This document shows, in pieces, positions 9,646-17,955 of a DNA stretch of 64,000 nt; the stretch's first letter is position 1, and every line of letters begins with the position of its first letter. Both the position numbers and the translations under genes were made by a program. The notes below the pieces were generated by a model. The model did no database searches. It was not told where the DNA came from and saw only the letters and a list, made by a program, of their open reading frames with translations. Source of the stretch: Rubellimicrobium rubrum (GTDB lineage: Bacteria; Pseudomonadota; Alphaproteobacteria; Rhodobacterales; Rhodobacteraceae); contig NZ_VDFU01000004.1 of the NCBI RefSeq assembly GCF_006152115.1, positions 1 to 64,000 on the forward strand. The letters run 5' to 3'.

Positions 9646-10482
9646 TCAGTGCGCCATCAGGAGGGGGAACGGGACCTGCGAGAGCATGTCCCGCGTGGCC
9701 CCGCCCAGCATGGCCTCGCGCAGGCGGGAATGACCGTAGGCCCCCATGACCACGGCATCGCAGCCCCGTTCGGTGGCGAAGCGGGTCAGGATGTCGGCGA
9801 TTCGCGGCTGAGTCCGTGCCAGCACCGCGACCTCGGCCTTGACGCCGTGGCGCGCCAGCCAGAGCGACAGGTCGCCGCCGGGATCGGAGCGGTCATGGGC
9901 GTGCAGCGGCGGGTCGATGATGACCACGTCCACCGCTTCGGCGGCGCAAAGGAACGGCAGCGCCCCGCGCGCGGCGCGCATGGCCTCGTCGGTGCCGTTC
10001 CAGGCCAGGCAGACACGGCGGAACGGCCGGCTCCAGTCCAAGGCGGCGTCCGGCACGACAAGAACCGGCGCGCCCGTGCCGAACAGGAGCGCCTCGGCCA
10101 CGGCGGGGGCCAGGTGGTCCCGGTTCCGTCCATAAGGTCGGGCGATCACCGCGAGGTCCGAGAAGCGCCCGACCCGCGCGGCCAAGGCCGTGAGGTTCAG
10201 GCTCATCACCGTTCTCGCTTCCACATTCGCGCGGATGTCGAGGGGCAGCTCGGCCTTGGCCCAGGCAGCCAACCCCTGAGCCCGGTCCTCGGCATCGGCG
10301 CGGCCGGACTCCACGATGATCTGCGCGGCGGCCATGGGCATCGCCTCGAGCGGGACGGGCTCCAGCCCCAGGCAGGCGATGTCCAGGTGCGCCTCTTCCC
10401 GCCCTGCGATGGCGATGGCGGCCCGGAGAGCGGGGGCGTCGCGCGATTCGTCGGTCAGGACCAGGCTCAGCGTCTTGATCAT
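9646..10482 (-). CDS. Tandem universal stress protein (UspA family)
   Basis: A 278-residue protein built of two Usp domains. The second ends with the ATP-binding G-x2-G-x9-G-[ST] motif (GAYGHSRLREAMLGGATRD); the first domain lacks a complete motif. Two-domain Usp proteins next to cbb3 oxidase and fnrL genes are common in this family of bacteria and are usually induced by low oxygen. It is divergent from ccoN; an FNR box at 10534-10547 lies about 52 bases before its start codon, which supports anaerobic induction. The precise role is not known. Confidence 0.9.
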   Translation of the reverse strand: MIKTLSLVLTDESRDAPALRAAIAIAGREEAHLDIACLGLEPVPLEAMPMAAAQIIVESGRADAEDRAQGLAAWAKAELPLDIRANVEARTVMSLNLTALAARVGRFSDLAVIARPYGRNRDHLAPAVAEALLFGTGAPVLVVPDAALDWSRPFRRVCLAWNGTDEAMRAARGALPFLCAAEAVDVVIIDPPLHAHDRSDPGGDLSLWLARHGVKAEVAVLARTQPRIADILTRFATERGCDAVVMGAYGHSRLREAMLGGATRDMLSQVPFPLLMAH

Positions 10483-10533
10483 GGCGGATCTCCTTCTTGG
10501 TCCTCACTGTCGCATCGGCGGGAACGCCGTTCC

Positions 10534-10547
10534 TTGATCCGTATCAG
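10534..10547. promoter_or_regulatory. FNR box (TTGAT-N4-ATCAG), usp side
   Basis: The sequence TTGATCCGTATCAG differs from the consensus TTGAT-N4-ATCAA at one end position. It lies between divergent usp and ccoN, 52 bases from the usp start codon. FnrL encoded at 8838-9626 has the matching recognition helix. Assignment to usp is by proximity. Confidence 0.72.
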
Positions 10548-10565
10548 GCCAAAGCCCGCACGGGT

Positions 10566-10579
10566 TTGACCTGGATCAA
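10566..10579. promoter_or_regulatory. FNR box (TTGAC-N4-ATCAA), ccoN side
   Basis: TTGACCTGGATCAA, a one-mismatch FNR box, 93 bases upstream of the ccoN start codon. This spacing fits a class II activator site near -41.5 with a leader of about 50 bases. It is 19 bases from the other box, so the two could act in both directions. Confidence 0.78.
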
Positions 10580-10671
10580 GGAGGAACCCGGCCATCCCTG
10601 CGAAACCCTCTCCCGGACCGCTCCGCACGCCGAATCCCGGCGGGCGGGCCGAATCAGAGGGACACATCCGC

Positions 10672-12276
10672 ATGTGGGATTGGATCAAGATCGCGGTGTT
10701 CGGGGTGGTCGCCCTGTTCGCCGCCATCGCCGCCAACTGGGCGCGCGACCTGGCCTACCAGGTTCACGCGCTCATCGTCATGGCCGTGGCGGCGGGCCTC
10801 TTTATCTGGACGGTGCGCCGCACGGGCGCCGACCAGGCCGTGGCCGCGGGGCCCCGGCTCGACGAATACAGTGACGGCGTCATCCGCGCGGGTGCGATCG
10901 CGACCGTCTTCTGGGGTTTGGCCGGCTTCCTGGTGGGGGTGATTATCGCCCTCCAGCTCGCCTTCCCGCAGTTGAACCTCGATGTCCTTCAGGGCTTCGG
11001 CAACTTCGGGCGGCTGCGTCCGCTGCACACCTCGGCGGTGATCTTCGCCTTCGGGGGCAACGCGCTCATCATGTGCACGTTCTACATCGTGCAGCGCACC
11101 TGCGCCGCGCGGCTCTGGGGCGGCAACCTCGCCTGGTTCGTGTTCTGGGGTTACCAGCTCTTCATCGTGCTAGCCGCGACCGGCTACCTCCTGGGCGCCA
11201 CCCAGTCCAAGGAATACGCCGAGCCCGAATGGTACGTGGACCTCTGGCTCACGGTCGTCTGGGTCGCCTTCCTCATCGTCACGCTCGGGACGATCGTGAA
11301 GCGCAAGGAGCCCCACATCTACGTGGCGAACTGGTTCCTGCTGTCCTTCATCATCACCGTGGCCATGCTCCATGTGGTCAACAACATTTCGATCCCCGTC
11401 TCTCTGTGGGGCTCCAAGTCGGTCCAGCTCTTTGCGGGCGTGCAGGATGCCATGACCCAGTGGTGGTACGGCCACAACGCGGTGGGCTTCTTCCTGACCG
11501 CGGGCTTCCTCGGCATGATGTACTACTTCGTGCCCAAGCAGGCGGGCCGACCGGTCTACAGCTACAAACTGTCGATCATCCACTTCTGGGCGCTGATCTT
11601 TCTCTACATCTGGGCGGGCCCGCACCACCTCCACTACACGGCGCTGCCCGACTGGGCCTCGACGCTGGGGATGGTGTTCTCGGTGATCCTATGGATGCCC
11701 TCGTGGGGCGGCATGATCAACGGGCTCATGACCCTCTCGGGCGCCTGGGACAAGATCCGCACCGACCCGATCATGCGGATGATGGTGATCTCGCTCGGCT
11801 TCTACGGCATGTCGACCTTCGAAGGCCCGATGATGTCGATCCGCGCCGTCAACTCGCTGTCGCACTACACCGACTGGACCATCGGCCACGTCCATTCGGG
11901 CGCGCTGGGCTGGAACGGCATGATCACCTTTGCCGCGCTCTACTACCTCGTGCCGCGGCTCTGGAACCGCGAGCGGCTTCATAGCCCCGCCGCCGTCAAC
12001 TGGCACTTCTGGCTCGCCACTATCGGCATCGTGCTCTACGCGGCCTCGATGTGGGTCACGGGCATCATGGAAGGCCTGATGTGGCGCGAGGTCGACGCCA
12101 ACGGCTTCCTGGTCAACAGCTTCGCCGACACCGTATCCGCCAAGTTCCCGATGTACGTGGTCCGCGCCCTGGGCGGCGGCCTCTTCCTCGGCGGCGCGAT
12201 CATCATGGCCTGGAACCTGTGGATGACCGCCTTTGGCCGCGTCCGCGTGGCGGCCGTCCCAACTCCGGCCGAATGA
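10672..12276 (+). CDS. ccoN: cbb3-type cytochrome c oxidase subunit I
   Basis: A 534-residue multi-spanning inner-membrane subunit that reduces O2 with high affinity and pumps protons. It has about 12-14 hydrophobic segments. Visible ligand motifs include [14 protein letters not shown] (His119, low-spin haem b), [10 protein letters not shown] (CuB His and the cross-linked Tyr region), [13 protein letters not shown] (two further CuB histidines), and [12 protein letters not shown] (high- and low-spin haem ligands). It is the first gene of ccoNOQP; the ATG follows an FNR-controlled promoter region. Length is normal for CcoN. Confidence 0.97.
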   Translation: MWDWIKIAVFGVVALFAAIAANWARDLAYQVHALIVMAVAAGLFIWTVRRTGADQAVAAGPRLDEYSDGVIRAGAIATVFWGLAGFLVGVIIALQLAFPQLNLDVLQGFGNFGRLRPLHTSAVIFAFGGNALIMCTFYIVQRTCAARLWGGNLAWFVFWGYQLFIVLAATGYLLGATQSKEYAEPEWYVDLWLTVVWVAFLIVTLGTIVKRKEPHIYVANWFLLSFIITVAMLHVVNNISIPVSLWGSKSVQLFAGVQDAMTQWWYGHNAVGFFLTAGFLGMMYYFVPKQAGRPVYSYKLSIIHFWALIFLYIWAGPHHLHYTALPDWASTLGMVFSVILWMPSWGGMINGLMTLSGAWDKIRTDPIMRMMVISLGFYGMSTFEGPMMSIRAVNSLSHYTDWTIGHVHSGALGWNGMITFAALYYLVPRLWNRERLHSPAAVNWHFWLATIGIVLYAASMWVTGIMEGLMWREVDANGFLVNSFADTVSAKFPMYVVRALGGGLFLGGAIIMAWNLWMTAFGRVRVAAVPTPAE

Positions 12277-12287
12277 GGGGAACCCAA

Positions 12288-13013
12288 ATGGCCTTTCTCG
12301 ACCATCACAAGACCCTGGAGCGGAACGCCACGCTCCTTCTGGGCGCAAGCCTCGTCGTGGTCCTCATCGGCGGCGCTGTCGAAGTCGTCCCCCTCTTCTA
12401 CCTCGAGAACACCATCGAGCACGTGGAGGGGGTCCGCCCCTACTCCCCGCTGGAGCTGGCGGGCCGCGACATCTACATCCGCGAGGGCTGCTACACCTGC
12501 CACAGCCAGATGATCCGCCCCATGCGCGACGAGGTGGAACGGTACGGCCACTACAGCCTCGCGGCCGAGTCGCAGTACGACCACCCGCACCAGTGGGGCT
12601 CCAAGCGGACGGGGCCCGACCTCGCCCGCGTGGGGAGCCGCTATTCGGACGCCTGGCACGTCCAGCACCTGAGCGACCCGCAGTCGGTGGTACCGGAATC
12701 GATCATGCCGCCCTATGCCTACCTGTCGAACCAGCTGCTCGACGGGGAGCACATCGGCGAGCTGATGGAAACCAACCGCTTCGTGGGTGTGCCCTACACC
12801 GACGACCAGATCGCTCAGGCGCGGGCCGATTTCACCGTGCAGGCCGACCCCATGGGCGACACCGACGCCCTGCTGGAGCGCTATCCGGGGGCGCATGTGG
12901 CCAACCCCGACGGGCTTCCGGGGGTGTCCGAAATGGACGCGCTGGTCGCCTATCTCCAGGTGCTGGGTACGATGGTGGATTTCTCCACCTTCACGCCCGA
13001 CGCGAGCCGCTGA
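12288..13013 (+). CDS. ccoO: cbb3-type cytochrome c oxidase subunit II (mono-haem)
   Basis: A 241-residue membrane-anchored cytochrome c. One N-terminal transmembrane helix (about residues 14-34) is followed by a periplasmic domain with a single CxxCH haem-binding site, C68-Y-T-C71-H72, and a distal methionine region near ESIMPPYAY. It hands electrons from CcoP to CcoN. The ATG at 12288 lies 11 bases after the ccoN stop codon, with a GAGGGGAA ribosome-binding site. Full length for the family. Confidence 0.96.
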   Translation: MAFLDHHKTLERNATLLLGASLVVVLIGGAVEVVPLFYLENTIEHVEGVRPYSPLELAGRDIYIREGCYTCHSQMIRPMRDEVERYGHYSLAAESQYDHPHQWGSKRTGPDLARVGSRYSDAWHVQHLSDPQSVVPESIMPPYAYLSNQLLDGEHIGELMETNRFVGVPYTDDQIAQARADFTVQADPMGDTDALLERYPGAHVANPDGLPGVSEMDALVAYLQVLGTMVDFSTFTPDASR

Positions 13014-13026
13014 GGGAGGGGGCGCC

Positions 13027-13227
13027 ATGCACGACACCTATTCCCTCCTGCGCCACATCGCGGACTCCTGGGTCCTGCTGGCGCTCTTCCTGTTCTTCCT
13101 GGGGGCGATCCTCTTTGCGTGGCGGCCGGGCTCCCGGCCGCTGCACGAGGATGCCGGCCGCGTGCCCTTTCGGCATGACGACCGCCCCCTCCCCGACGAC
13201 GCCAGCCCCTCGGAGGTCCGGATATGA
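13027..13227 (+). CDS. ccoQ: cbb3-type oxidase subunit IV (CcoQ/FixQ)
   Basis: A 66-residue protein with one transmembrane helix (about residues 14-33, ending FAWRPGSRP) and a short charged cytoplasmic tail. The small size, position between ccoO and ccoP, and the D-T-Y-S-L-L-R-H-I-A-D-S-W start are typical of CcoQ, which stabilises the oxidase complex. The preceding GAGGGAGG is its ribosome-binding site. Its stop overlaps the ccoP start codon in ATGA. Confidence 0.93.
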   Translation: MHDTYSLLRHIADSWVLLALFLFFLGAILFAWRPGSRPLHEDAGRVPFRHDDRPLPDDASPSEVRI

Positions 13228-14105
13228 CACGCAACGACAAGGCCCCGGTCACCGAGACCACGGGGCATTCCTGGGACGGCATCGAGGAGCTGAACAACCC
13301 GCTTCCCCGCTGGTGGCTTTGGGTGCTTTACGCGACGATCGTCTGGGGCGTGGGCTACACCATCGCCTATCCGGCCTGGCCCCTGATCAACGGGGCGACC
13401 TCGGGGCTCCTCGGCTTCTCGACGCGGGGCGACGTCGCCGCCGAGATCGCCGCGGTCGAGGACGCGCGGTCCGGCCTGATGGACCGGCTGGCCGCCGCAG
13501 ACCTGACCCAGCTGCCGCAGGACCCCGAGCTCCTGGCCTTTGCGCAGGACGCGGGCGCCTCGGTGTTCCGGGCCAACTGCTCGCAGTGTCATGGCGCCGG
13601 CGCGGCGGGGGTGCAGGCGTCGGGGTTCCCGAACCTCCTGGACGACGACTGGCTTTGGGGGGGCTCGGTCACCGACATCGCCCACACGGTGGCGCACGGG
13701 GTCAGGAACGAAGCCTCGCCCGATGCGCGCTGGTCGCAGATGCCCGCCTTCGGCGAGATGCTGACCTCGGACGAGATCGAGTCCGTGGCCCATCACGTCC
13801 TGGCCATCTCGGGGCAGGCGCATGACGCCACCCTGGCGCAGGCGGGGGCCCCGCTCTTTGCCGACAACTGCGCCTCGTGCCATGGCGACGCTGGCACCGG
13901 CATGCGCGAGATGGGCGCGCCGGACCTGACCGATGCGGTCTGGCTGTATGGCGGCACGCCCGAGCGGATCGAGGAAACCATCACCAACGCCCGCTTCGGC
14001 ATCATGCCCGCCTGGAGCGAGACCTACCGTCCGCAGGGCGGACTCAACCAAGCCGAGATCAACGCCGTGGCGGCCTATGTGCACGGCCTGGGCGGCGGCG
14101 AATAG
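13224..14105 (+). CDS. ccoP: cbb3-type cytochrome c oxidase subunit III (di-haem)
   Basis: A 293-residue di-haem cytochrome c. It has an N-terminal conserved cytoplasmic stretch (GHSWDGIEELNNPLPRWW), one membrane helix (about residues 29-55), and two cytochrome c domains with haem sites C119-S-Q-C122-H123 and C216-A-S-C219-H220. It takes electrons from soluble cytochrome c and passes them to CcoO. The length is normal. It is the last gene of ccoNOQP; a rho-independent terminator follows 37 bases after the stop. Confidence 0.97.
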   Translation: MTRNDKAPVTETTGHSWDGIEELNNPLPRWWLWVLYATIVWGVGYTIAYPAWPLINGATSGLLGFSTRGDVAAEIAAVEDARSGLMDRLAAADLTQLPQDPELLAFAQDAGASVFRANCSQCHGAGAAGVQASGFPNLLDDDWLWGGSVTDIAHTVAHGVRNEASPDARWSQMPAFGEMLTSDEIESVAHHVLAISGQAHDATLAQAGAPLFADNCASCHGDAGTGMREMGAPDLTDAVWLYGGTPERIEETITNARFGIMPAWSETYRPQGGLNQAEINAVAAYVHGLGGGE

Positions 14106-14142
14106 ACCTTCCCGGCGAACCCCCTTCCTGGTTCGTCCAACT

Positions 14143-14175
14143 GAGGCGGCTCCCTCCCGGGGGGCCGCTTTTTTC
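14143..14175 (+). terminator. Rho-independent terminator of ccoNOQP
   Basis: Stem GCGGC (14146-14150) with GCCGC (14164-14168), extended by inner TCC/GGG pairs, followed directly by six T residues. The best terminator in the window. It also marks the end of the DUF1127 gene transcribed towards it. Confidence 0.85.
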
Positions 14176-14180
14176 TTGGG

Positions 14181-14390
14181 TCAGAACTTGGCGGAGCGAA
14201 GCTGGGCGCGGGTCAGGCCGATGTCGCGCAGCAGGTAGTCGGGCATTTCCGCCAAGCGGCGGCGGACCCGTTCGGCACGCATGGCGGCGATCCTGTGGGC
14301 GAGATGGCTGCGGATCCCCGCGGGCCGGGCCGGGCGGCTCGGCCCGCGCAGGCCGGACGTGATCACATGGGATGCGGTCAGGGTGGTCAT
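14181..14390 (-). CDS. DUF1127 (YjiS-like) small basic protein
   Basis: A 69-residue protein with many arginines. The C-terminal half carries the DUF1127 pattern R-x3-E-M-P-D-Y-L-L-R-D-I-G-L-T-R-A-Q. Members in Rhodobacteraceae are small stress- or nutrient-responsive proteins, and some such arginine-rich proteins affect RNA metabolism, but no function can be claimed here. The ATG at 14390 is preceded by an AGGAGC ribosome-binding site; a longer in-frame start at 14513 is less convincing. Confidence 0.85.
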   Translation of the reverse strand: MTTLTASHVITSGLRGPSRPARPAGIRSHLAHRIAAMRAERVRRRLAEMPDYLLRDIGLTRAQLRSAKF

Positions 14391-14463
14391 GGCAATGCTC
14401 CTGTCGAATAGGGACGACCGGCCGCAACGACCGGTCACGGTATGGCGCTGCGACGCAGCGCCG

Positions 14464-14481
14464 CCCGCCGCAAACGGCGGG
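14464..14481 (-). terminator. Hairpin after the 171-residue unknown gene
   Basis: Perfect 7-bp stem CCCGCCG / CGGCGGG with a CAAA tetraloop, 51 bases downstream of the stop of the minus-strand gene ending at 14532. There is no U-tract. Confidence 0.4.
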
Positions 14482-14531
14482 GTCACGACGTCCGGGGACA
14501 GCGCGGTCAACACCGCGCCCCCGCCGATGCG

Positions 14532-15047
14532 TCAAAGGCGACCCAGCAGGACCGGACGCCAAGTCCAGCCGTGCAGGGCCGTGACCTCTTGGAGAGGCTC
14601 CTTCAGTTCCCGGGTCTGGAACCGGTATCGATAGACCTTGCCGAACTGCAGGTCTTCCTCGCGGAAGGCCCATCCGGTGCCGAGGCTCAGCTCAATCGAC
14701 TGACCACGGAACATCTCGGAGGCGAAGGACAGCACGGGGAGGCCCGCGCGCCATTCGATCGTCCAGTCGCGCTGGATGCTGCGCACCTCGCCCGAAGCCT
14801 CGTCAAACCGCAGGAGAACCTGCGCGCCCTTGCCGATCCCGGCCTTGGCGAAGATCTCGTACCAGCGGGCGTCCACGATCCGCCATTCGGCCACGAGGTC
14901 CGCGCCCTCGGGCCCGCCGTCGCGGACCACGAAGGGCGCGGTCTCGCGGTTCAGATCCAGAAGAGCGTCCCGCAGAACTGAAACATCCTGCGGGACAGCC
15001 CCAGCCGGGGGCGCCCGGCGCCCGGTGAGACGATCGATGAAACTCAT
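14532..15047 (-). CDS. Hypothetical protein, 171 residues
   Basis: Not recognised. It begins MSFIDRLTGRRAPP. The body is soluble with alternating short beta-like strands (WRIVDARWYEIFAK, VLLRFDEASGEVRSI, WTIEWRAGLPVLSF) and conserved-looking tryptophans, which suggests a compact beta-rich fold. No signal peptide or membrane segment. The reading frame is clearly coding by composition. It lies on the minus strand between DUF1127 and DUF2270 genes, in the gap that separates ccoNOQP from ccoGHIS, so a link with low-oxygen physiology is possible but unproven. Confidence 0.7.
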   Translation of the reverse strand: MSFIDRLTGRRAPPAGAVPQDVSVLRDALLDLNRETAPFVVRDGGPEGADLVAEWRIVDARWYEIFAKAGIGKGAQVLLRFDEASGEVRSIQRDWTIEWRAGLPVLSFASEMFRGQSIELSLGTGWAFREEDLQFGKVYRYRFQTRELKEPLQEVTALHGWTWRPVLLGRL

Positions 15048-15131
15048 GGAAAAATTCCTGTCGCGTTATGTGCGGCAGGATGCCCCAGGAAACCCGTCCG
15101 GGCCAATGCGGGAATACCTGACCATGGGGGC

Positions 15132-15815
15132 TCAACCCTCGGGCGCGTCGTCGTCCGCGTCCGGCCCCGCGCCTGCCATGAAGGCCCATAGGGCCAGCCC
15201 TACCCAGACCAGGACATAGAGCCCGCCCCCCGACAGCACGAGCCAGCCCGGAAGCGGCCCCACCGCCGCACGCTCCACCACCTCGGCCGCCGAGCGGGCG
15301 GGTGTGGGGTGCTCCACGAGCTTGCCCAGATAGGCGAGCATGTGGACCACGAGGATGTACACGTAGTTGCTGCGGATCCGCCGCGCGAGCGCGGTGAGCG
15401 TGGAGATCGGGTAGCGCGGCGCTTGGTATTCATGGGCCAGCGCCTCGCGCCAGGCGGGCTCGGCGTGGCGGCCCTCCAGTAGGGGCACGAGGAAGCGGGT
15501 TTCCATCAGGCGCGACCGCTCGCGCCAGACGTTGAAGTAGCGGTAGCGCCGCGCCTCGATGAACAGGAACACGAGGATGAGGATCCCCACGAGCAGGAGA
15601 GGCAGGGCCGAGGCATCGGGCGCGGCAAAGGTAAGCGACAGCGCCAGGCCCAGCGTCACGATGGACCAGTTCGTTGTCGTGTCGAGCCGCGACCGCCAGA
15701 CCGTGCCCCGGTACACCTCGGCCCGGTAAAGATGGGCCAGCGCGCCGATCTCGGCCGGGCCGAGCGACGGCAACGCCGGCAGGGGCCGGTCCTCGACCTC
15801 GGACGGTTTTGCCAT
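15132..15815 (-). CDS. DUF2270 family membrane protein
   Basis: A 227-residue protein with a soluble N-terminus containing the family's AHLYRAEVYRGTVWRSRLD pattern. Two close hydrophobic segments follow (about residues 45-80), then a central RRYRYFNVWRERSRLMET region and further hydrophobic stretches near the C-terminus. DUF2270 has no known function. The ATG at 15815 is the only start that excludes the antisense extension over ccoG. An FNR box at 15867-15880 lies 52 bases upstream of this start, shared with divergent ccoG, which suggests low-oxygen control. Confidence 0.82.
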   Translation of the reverse strand: MAKPSEVEDRPLPALPSLGPAEIGALAHLYRAEVYRGTVWRSRLDTTTNWSIVTLGLALSLTFAAPDASALPLLLVGILILVFLFIEARRYRYFNVWRERSRLMETRFLVPLLEGRHAEPAWREALAHEYQAPRYPISTLTALARRIRSNYVYILVVHMLAYLGKLVEHPTPARSAAEVVERAAVGPLPGWLVLSGGGLYVLVWVGLALWAFMAGAGPDADDDAPEG

Positions 15816-15866
15816 TCCTGCCTGCGCCCTCCTGCCGCGCCCCCCTGTCCCGAGGGTGCGGCCCGG

Positions 15867-15880
15867 TTGATCCATGTCAA
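15867..15880. promoter_or_regulatory. FNR box (TTGAT-N4-GTCAA) shared by ccoG and the DUF2270 gene
   Basis: TTGATCCATGTCAA has a perfect left half site and one mismatch in the right one. It lies 62 bases upstream of ccoG and 52 bases upstream of the divergent DUF2270 gene. FnrL from this window should bind it. Confidence 0.8.
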
Positions 15881-15941
15881 GGCGTCGTGCCCCGGCCTGG
15901 CCCATGCAGAACGGCATAACAAGACCGCCGGGAAGCGCATC

Positions 15942-17486
15942 ATGAGCCAGTCCAGCACGCCGTCCCTTTATGCCGCGCGCGAGCCGATCTTCCCACGCCG
16001 GGTGTCGGGCAAGTTCCGCACGCTCAAATGGGTCATCATGGCGGTGACGCTGGGCATCTACTACCTGACGCCCTGGATCCGCTGGGACCGGGGACCCGAG
16101 CTGCCCGACCAGGCCGTGCTCGTGGATATGGCCGGGCGGCGCTTCTTCTTCTTCTGGATCGAGATCTGGCCGCACGAGTTCTACTTCGTCGCGGGCCTCC
16201 TCATCATGGCGGGGCTGGGGCTGTTCCTGTTCACCTCGGCCCTGGGGCGGGTGTGGTGCGGCTATGCCTGTCCGCAGACGGTGTGGACGGACCTGTTCAT
16301 CCTGACGGAGCGCTGGGTCGAAGGGGACCGCAACGCGCGGGTGCGGCTCTGGAACGCGCCCTGGTCGTGGCACAAGGCGCGCCTGCGGGCGACCAAGTGG
16401 GCGATCTGGCTGGGGATCGGCCTCGCCACCGGGGGGGCCTGGGTGTTCTATTTCGCCGATGCGCCGACGCTGCTGCGGGAGATCGTGACGGGGCAGGCGC
16501 ATCCGGTGGCCTATATGACCGTGGCGACGCTGACCGCGACGACCTTCCTGTTCGGCGGCTTCTTCCGCGAGCAGATCTGCATCTACGCCTGCCCCTGGCC
16601 ACGCATCCAGTCCGCGATGATGGATGAGGAGACGATCACCATCGGCTATCGCGATTGGCGCGGCGAGCCGCGCGGCAAGGCCGGGCGCAAGGCGACCGGA
16701 GCCCGCACCGGCCAGCCGCCCGCGTTCCGGGCGCAGGAGGCCAAGGCTGCGAACGCGGTCGCCTTTGCCGGGGTCGATGGCCCGGCGGGCCCTTTGGCCG
16801 TCGAGGGCGGCACCGTGGTCCTCAAGACCGTGGGCGACTGCGTGGACTGCATGGCCTGCGTGAACGTCTGCCCGATGGGCATCGACATCCGTAACGGCCA
16901 GCAGATGGAGTGCATCACCTGCGGGCTCTGCATCGACGCCTGCGACGAGGTGATGGCCAAGCTCGACCGCCCGCGGGGTCTGATCGACTACTTCACCCTC
17001 GAGGACGAACGGAAGGAGCGCGCGGGCGGACAGGCCAAGGCAGTCTGGAAGCACGTGCTGCGCCCCCGCACCCTGCTCTACACTTCCCTGTGGTCGGCCA
17101 TCGGCGTGGCTCTGGTCGTGGCCCTGTTTATCCGGCCCGAGATCGAGGTGGACGCCTCGCCGGTCCGCAACCCGCTGTTCGTGACGCTGTCGGACGGCAC
17201 GATCCGCAACGCCTATGACCTGCGCATCCGCAACAAGCACGGCGAGGAGCGGCGATTCGCCCTGTCCTACTCCGCCGACGCGCCTTTCGTGCTGTCGGTC
17301 GAGGGTGCCCCGGATGGCGTGATCGCGGTTCCGGCGGACCACACCGGCGAGGCGCGGGTCTATGTCGAAGCCCGGTCCGGCGCGCCCGCCGCGCATGAGG
17401 AGCGGAGCGACCTCCGCCTTTGGATCACCGACCTGGCCAACGCCGATCGCGCCTCGGTCGACACCCTCTTCAACGGAGCCCCATGA
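15942..17486 (+). CDS. ccoG: cbb3 oxidase assembly protein CcoG (FixG), ferredoxin-like
   Basis: A 514-residue membrane protein with about five transmembrane segments, two CxxxCP-like membrane-proximal cysteine pairs (GYACPQTVW and YACPWPRIQ), and a cytoplasmic di-cluster ferredoxin domain: C-V-D-C-M-A-C-V-N-V-C-P and C-I-T-C-G-L-C-I-D-A-C, each a full [4Fe-4S] motif. A C-terminal Ig-like periplasmic domain follows. CcoG is a cupric reductase that prepares copper for CcoI and CcoN assembly. Start at 15942 gives the usual length. It is the first gene of ccoGHIS and has an FNR box upstream. Confidence 0.96.
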   Translation: MSQSSTPSLYAAREPIFPRRVSGKFRTLKWVIMAVTLGIYYLTPWIRWDRGPELPDQAVLVDMAGRRFFFFWIEIWPHEFYFVAGLLIMAGLGLFLFTSALGRVWCGYACPQTVWTDLFILTERWVEGDRNARVRLWNAPWSWHKARLRATKWAIWLGIGLATGGAWVFYFADAPTLLREIVTGQAHPVAYMTVATLTATTFLFGGFFREQICIYACPWPRIQSAMMDEETITIGYRDWRGEPRGKAGRKATGARTGQPPAFRAQEAKAANAVAFAGVDGPAGPLAVEGGTVVLKTVGDCVDCMACVNVCPMGIDIRNGQQMECITCGLCIDACDEVMAKLDRPRGLIDYFTLEDERKERAGGQAKAVWKHVLRPRTLLYTSLWSAIGVALVVALFIRPEIEVDASPVRNPLFVTLSDGTIRNAYDLRIRNKHGEERRFALSYSADAPFVLSVEGAPDGVIAVPADHTGEARVYVEARSGAPAAHEERSDLRLWITDLANADRASVDTLFNGAP

Positions 17487-17950
17487 TGACTTCCCTGTTC
17501 CGCGGTCCCATCACCGGCCCCAAGGCCTTTGCGATTTTCTCCTCGTTCTTCGTGGTCATCATCGCGGTGAACGTGATCATGGCCGTGCAGGCGGTGCGGA
17601 CCTTTCCGGGGCTGGAAGTCGCCAGCTCCTACGTGGCCAGCCAGACCTTTGACGCCGAGCGCAAAGCGCAGGAGGCGCTGGGCTGGACCGCCCGCGCCAC
17701 CCTCGACGGGGCCGAACTGGTGCTGACCATCATCGGGCCGGACGGCTCCGCGCCGACGGGCGTGACGGTCGGCGGCATCCTGGGGCGCGCGACGGTGGCG
17801 GCGGCGGACCAGACCCCAGCCTTCGCCTTTGACGGCCAGGCCTGGAGAGCGCCCGTCGCGGTTTCTCGCGGGCATTGGGAGCTGCGGCTCGACGTGACGG
17901 CGGCGGATGGCACGCCCTTCCGCCAGCGCCTGGACCTGATGGTGGAGTGA
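17483..17950 (+). CDS. ccoH: cbb3 oxidase assembly protein CcoH (FixH)
   Basis: A 155-residue protein with a short cytoplasmic N-terminus (FRGPITGPKA), one transmembrane helix (about residues 17-40, with the conserved V-N-V-I-M-A) and a periplasmic beta domain. It is needed for assembly or stability of the cbb3 complex together with CcoG and CcoI. Its ATG overlaps the ccoG stop codon (ATGATG, with TGA at 17484-17486), so translation is coupled. An alternative ATG at 17486 removes one residue. Confidence 0.93.
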   Translation: MMTSLFRGPITGPKAFAIFSSFFVVIIAVNVIMAVQAVRTFPGLEVASSYVASQTFDAERKAQEALGWTARATLDGAELVLTIIGPDGSAPTGVTVGGILGRATVAAADQTPAFAFDGQAWRAPVAVSRGHWELRLDVTAADGTPFRQRLDLMVE

Positions 17951-17955
17951 CGTCC

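Noticed and set aside
15816-17396. Long minus-strand open frame extending the DUF2270 gene over ccoG
   Set aside because: It is antisense to the clearly coding ccoG, has no conserved features, and the DUF2270 protein starts naturally at 15815.
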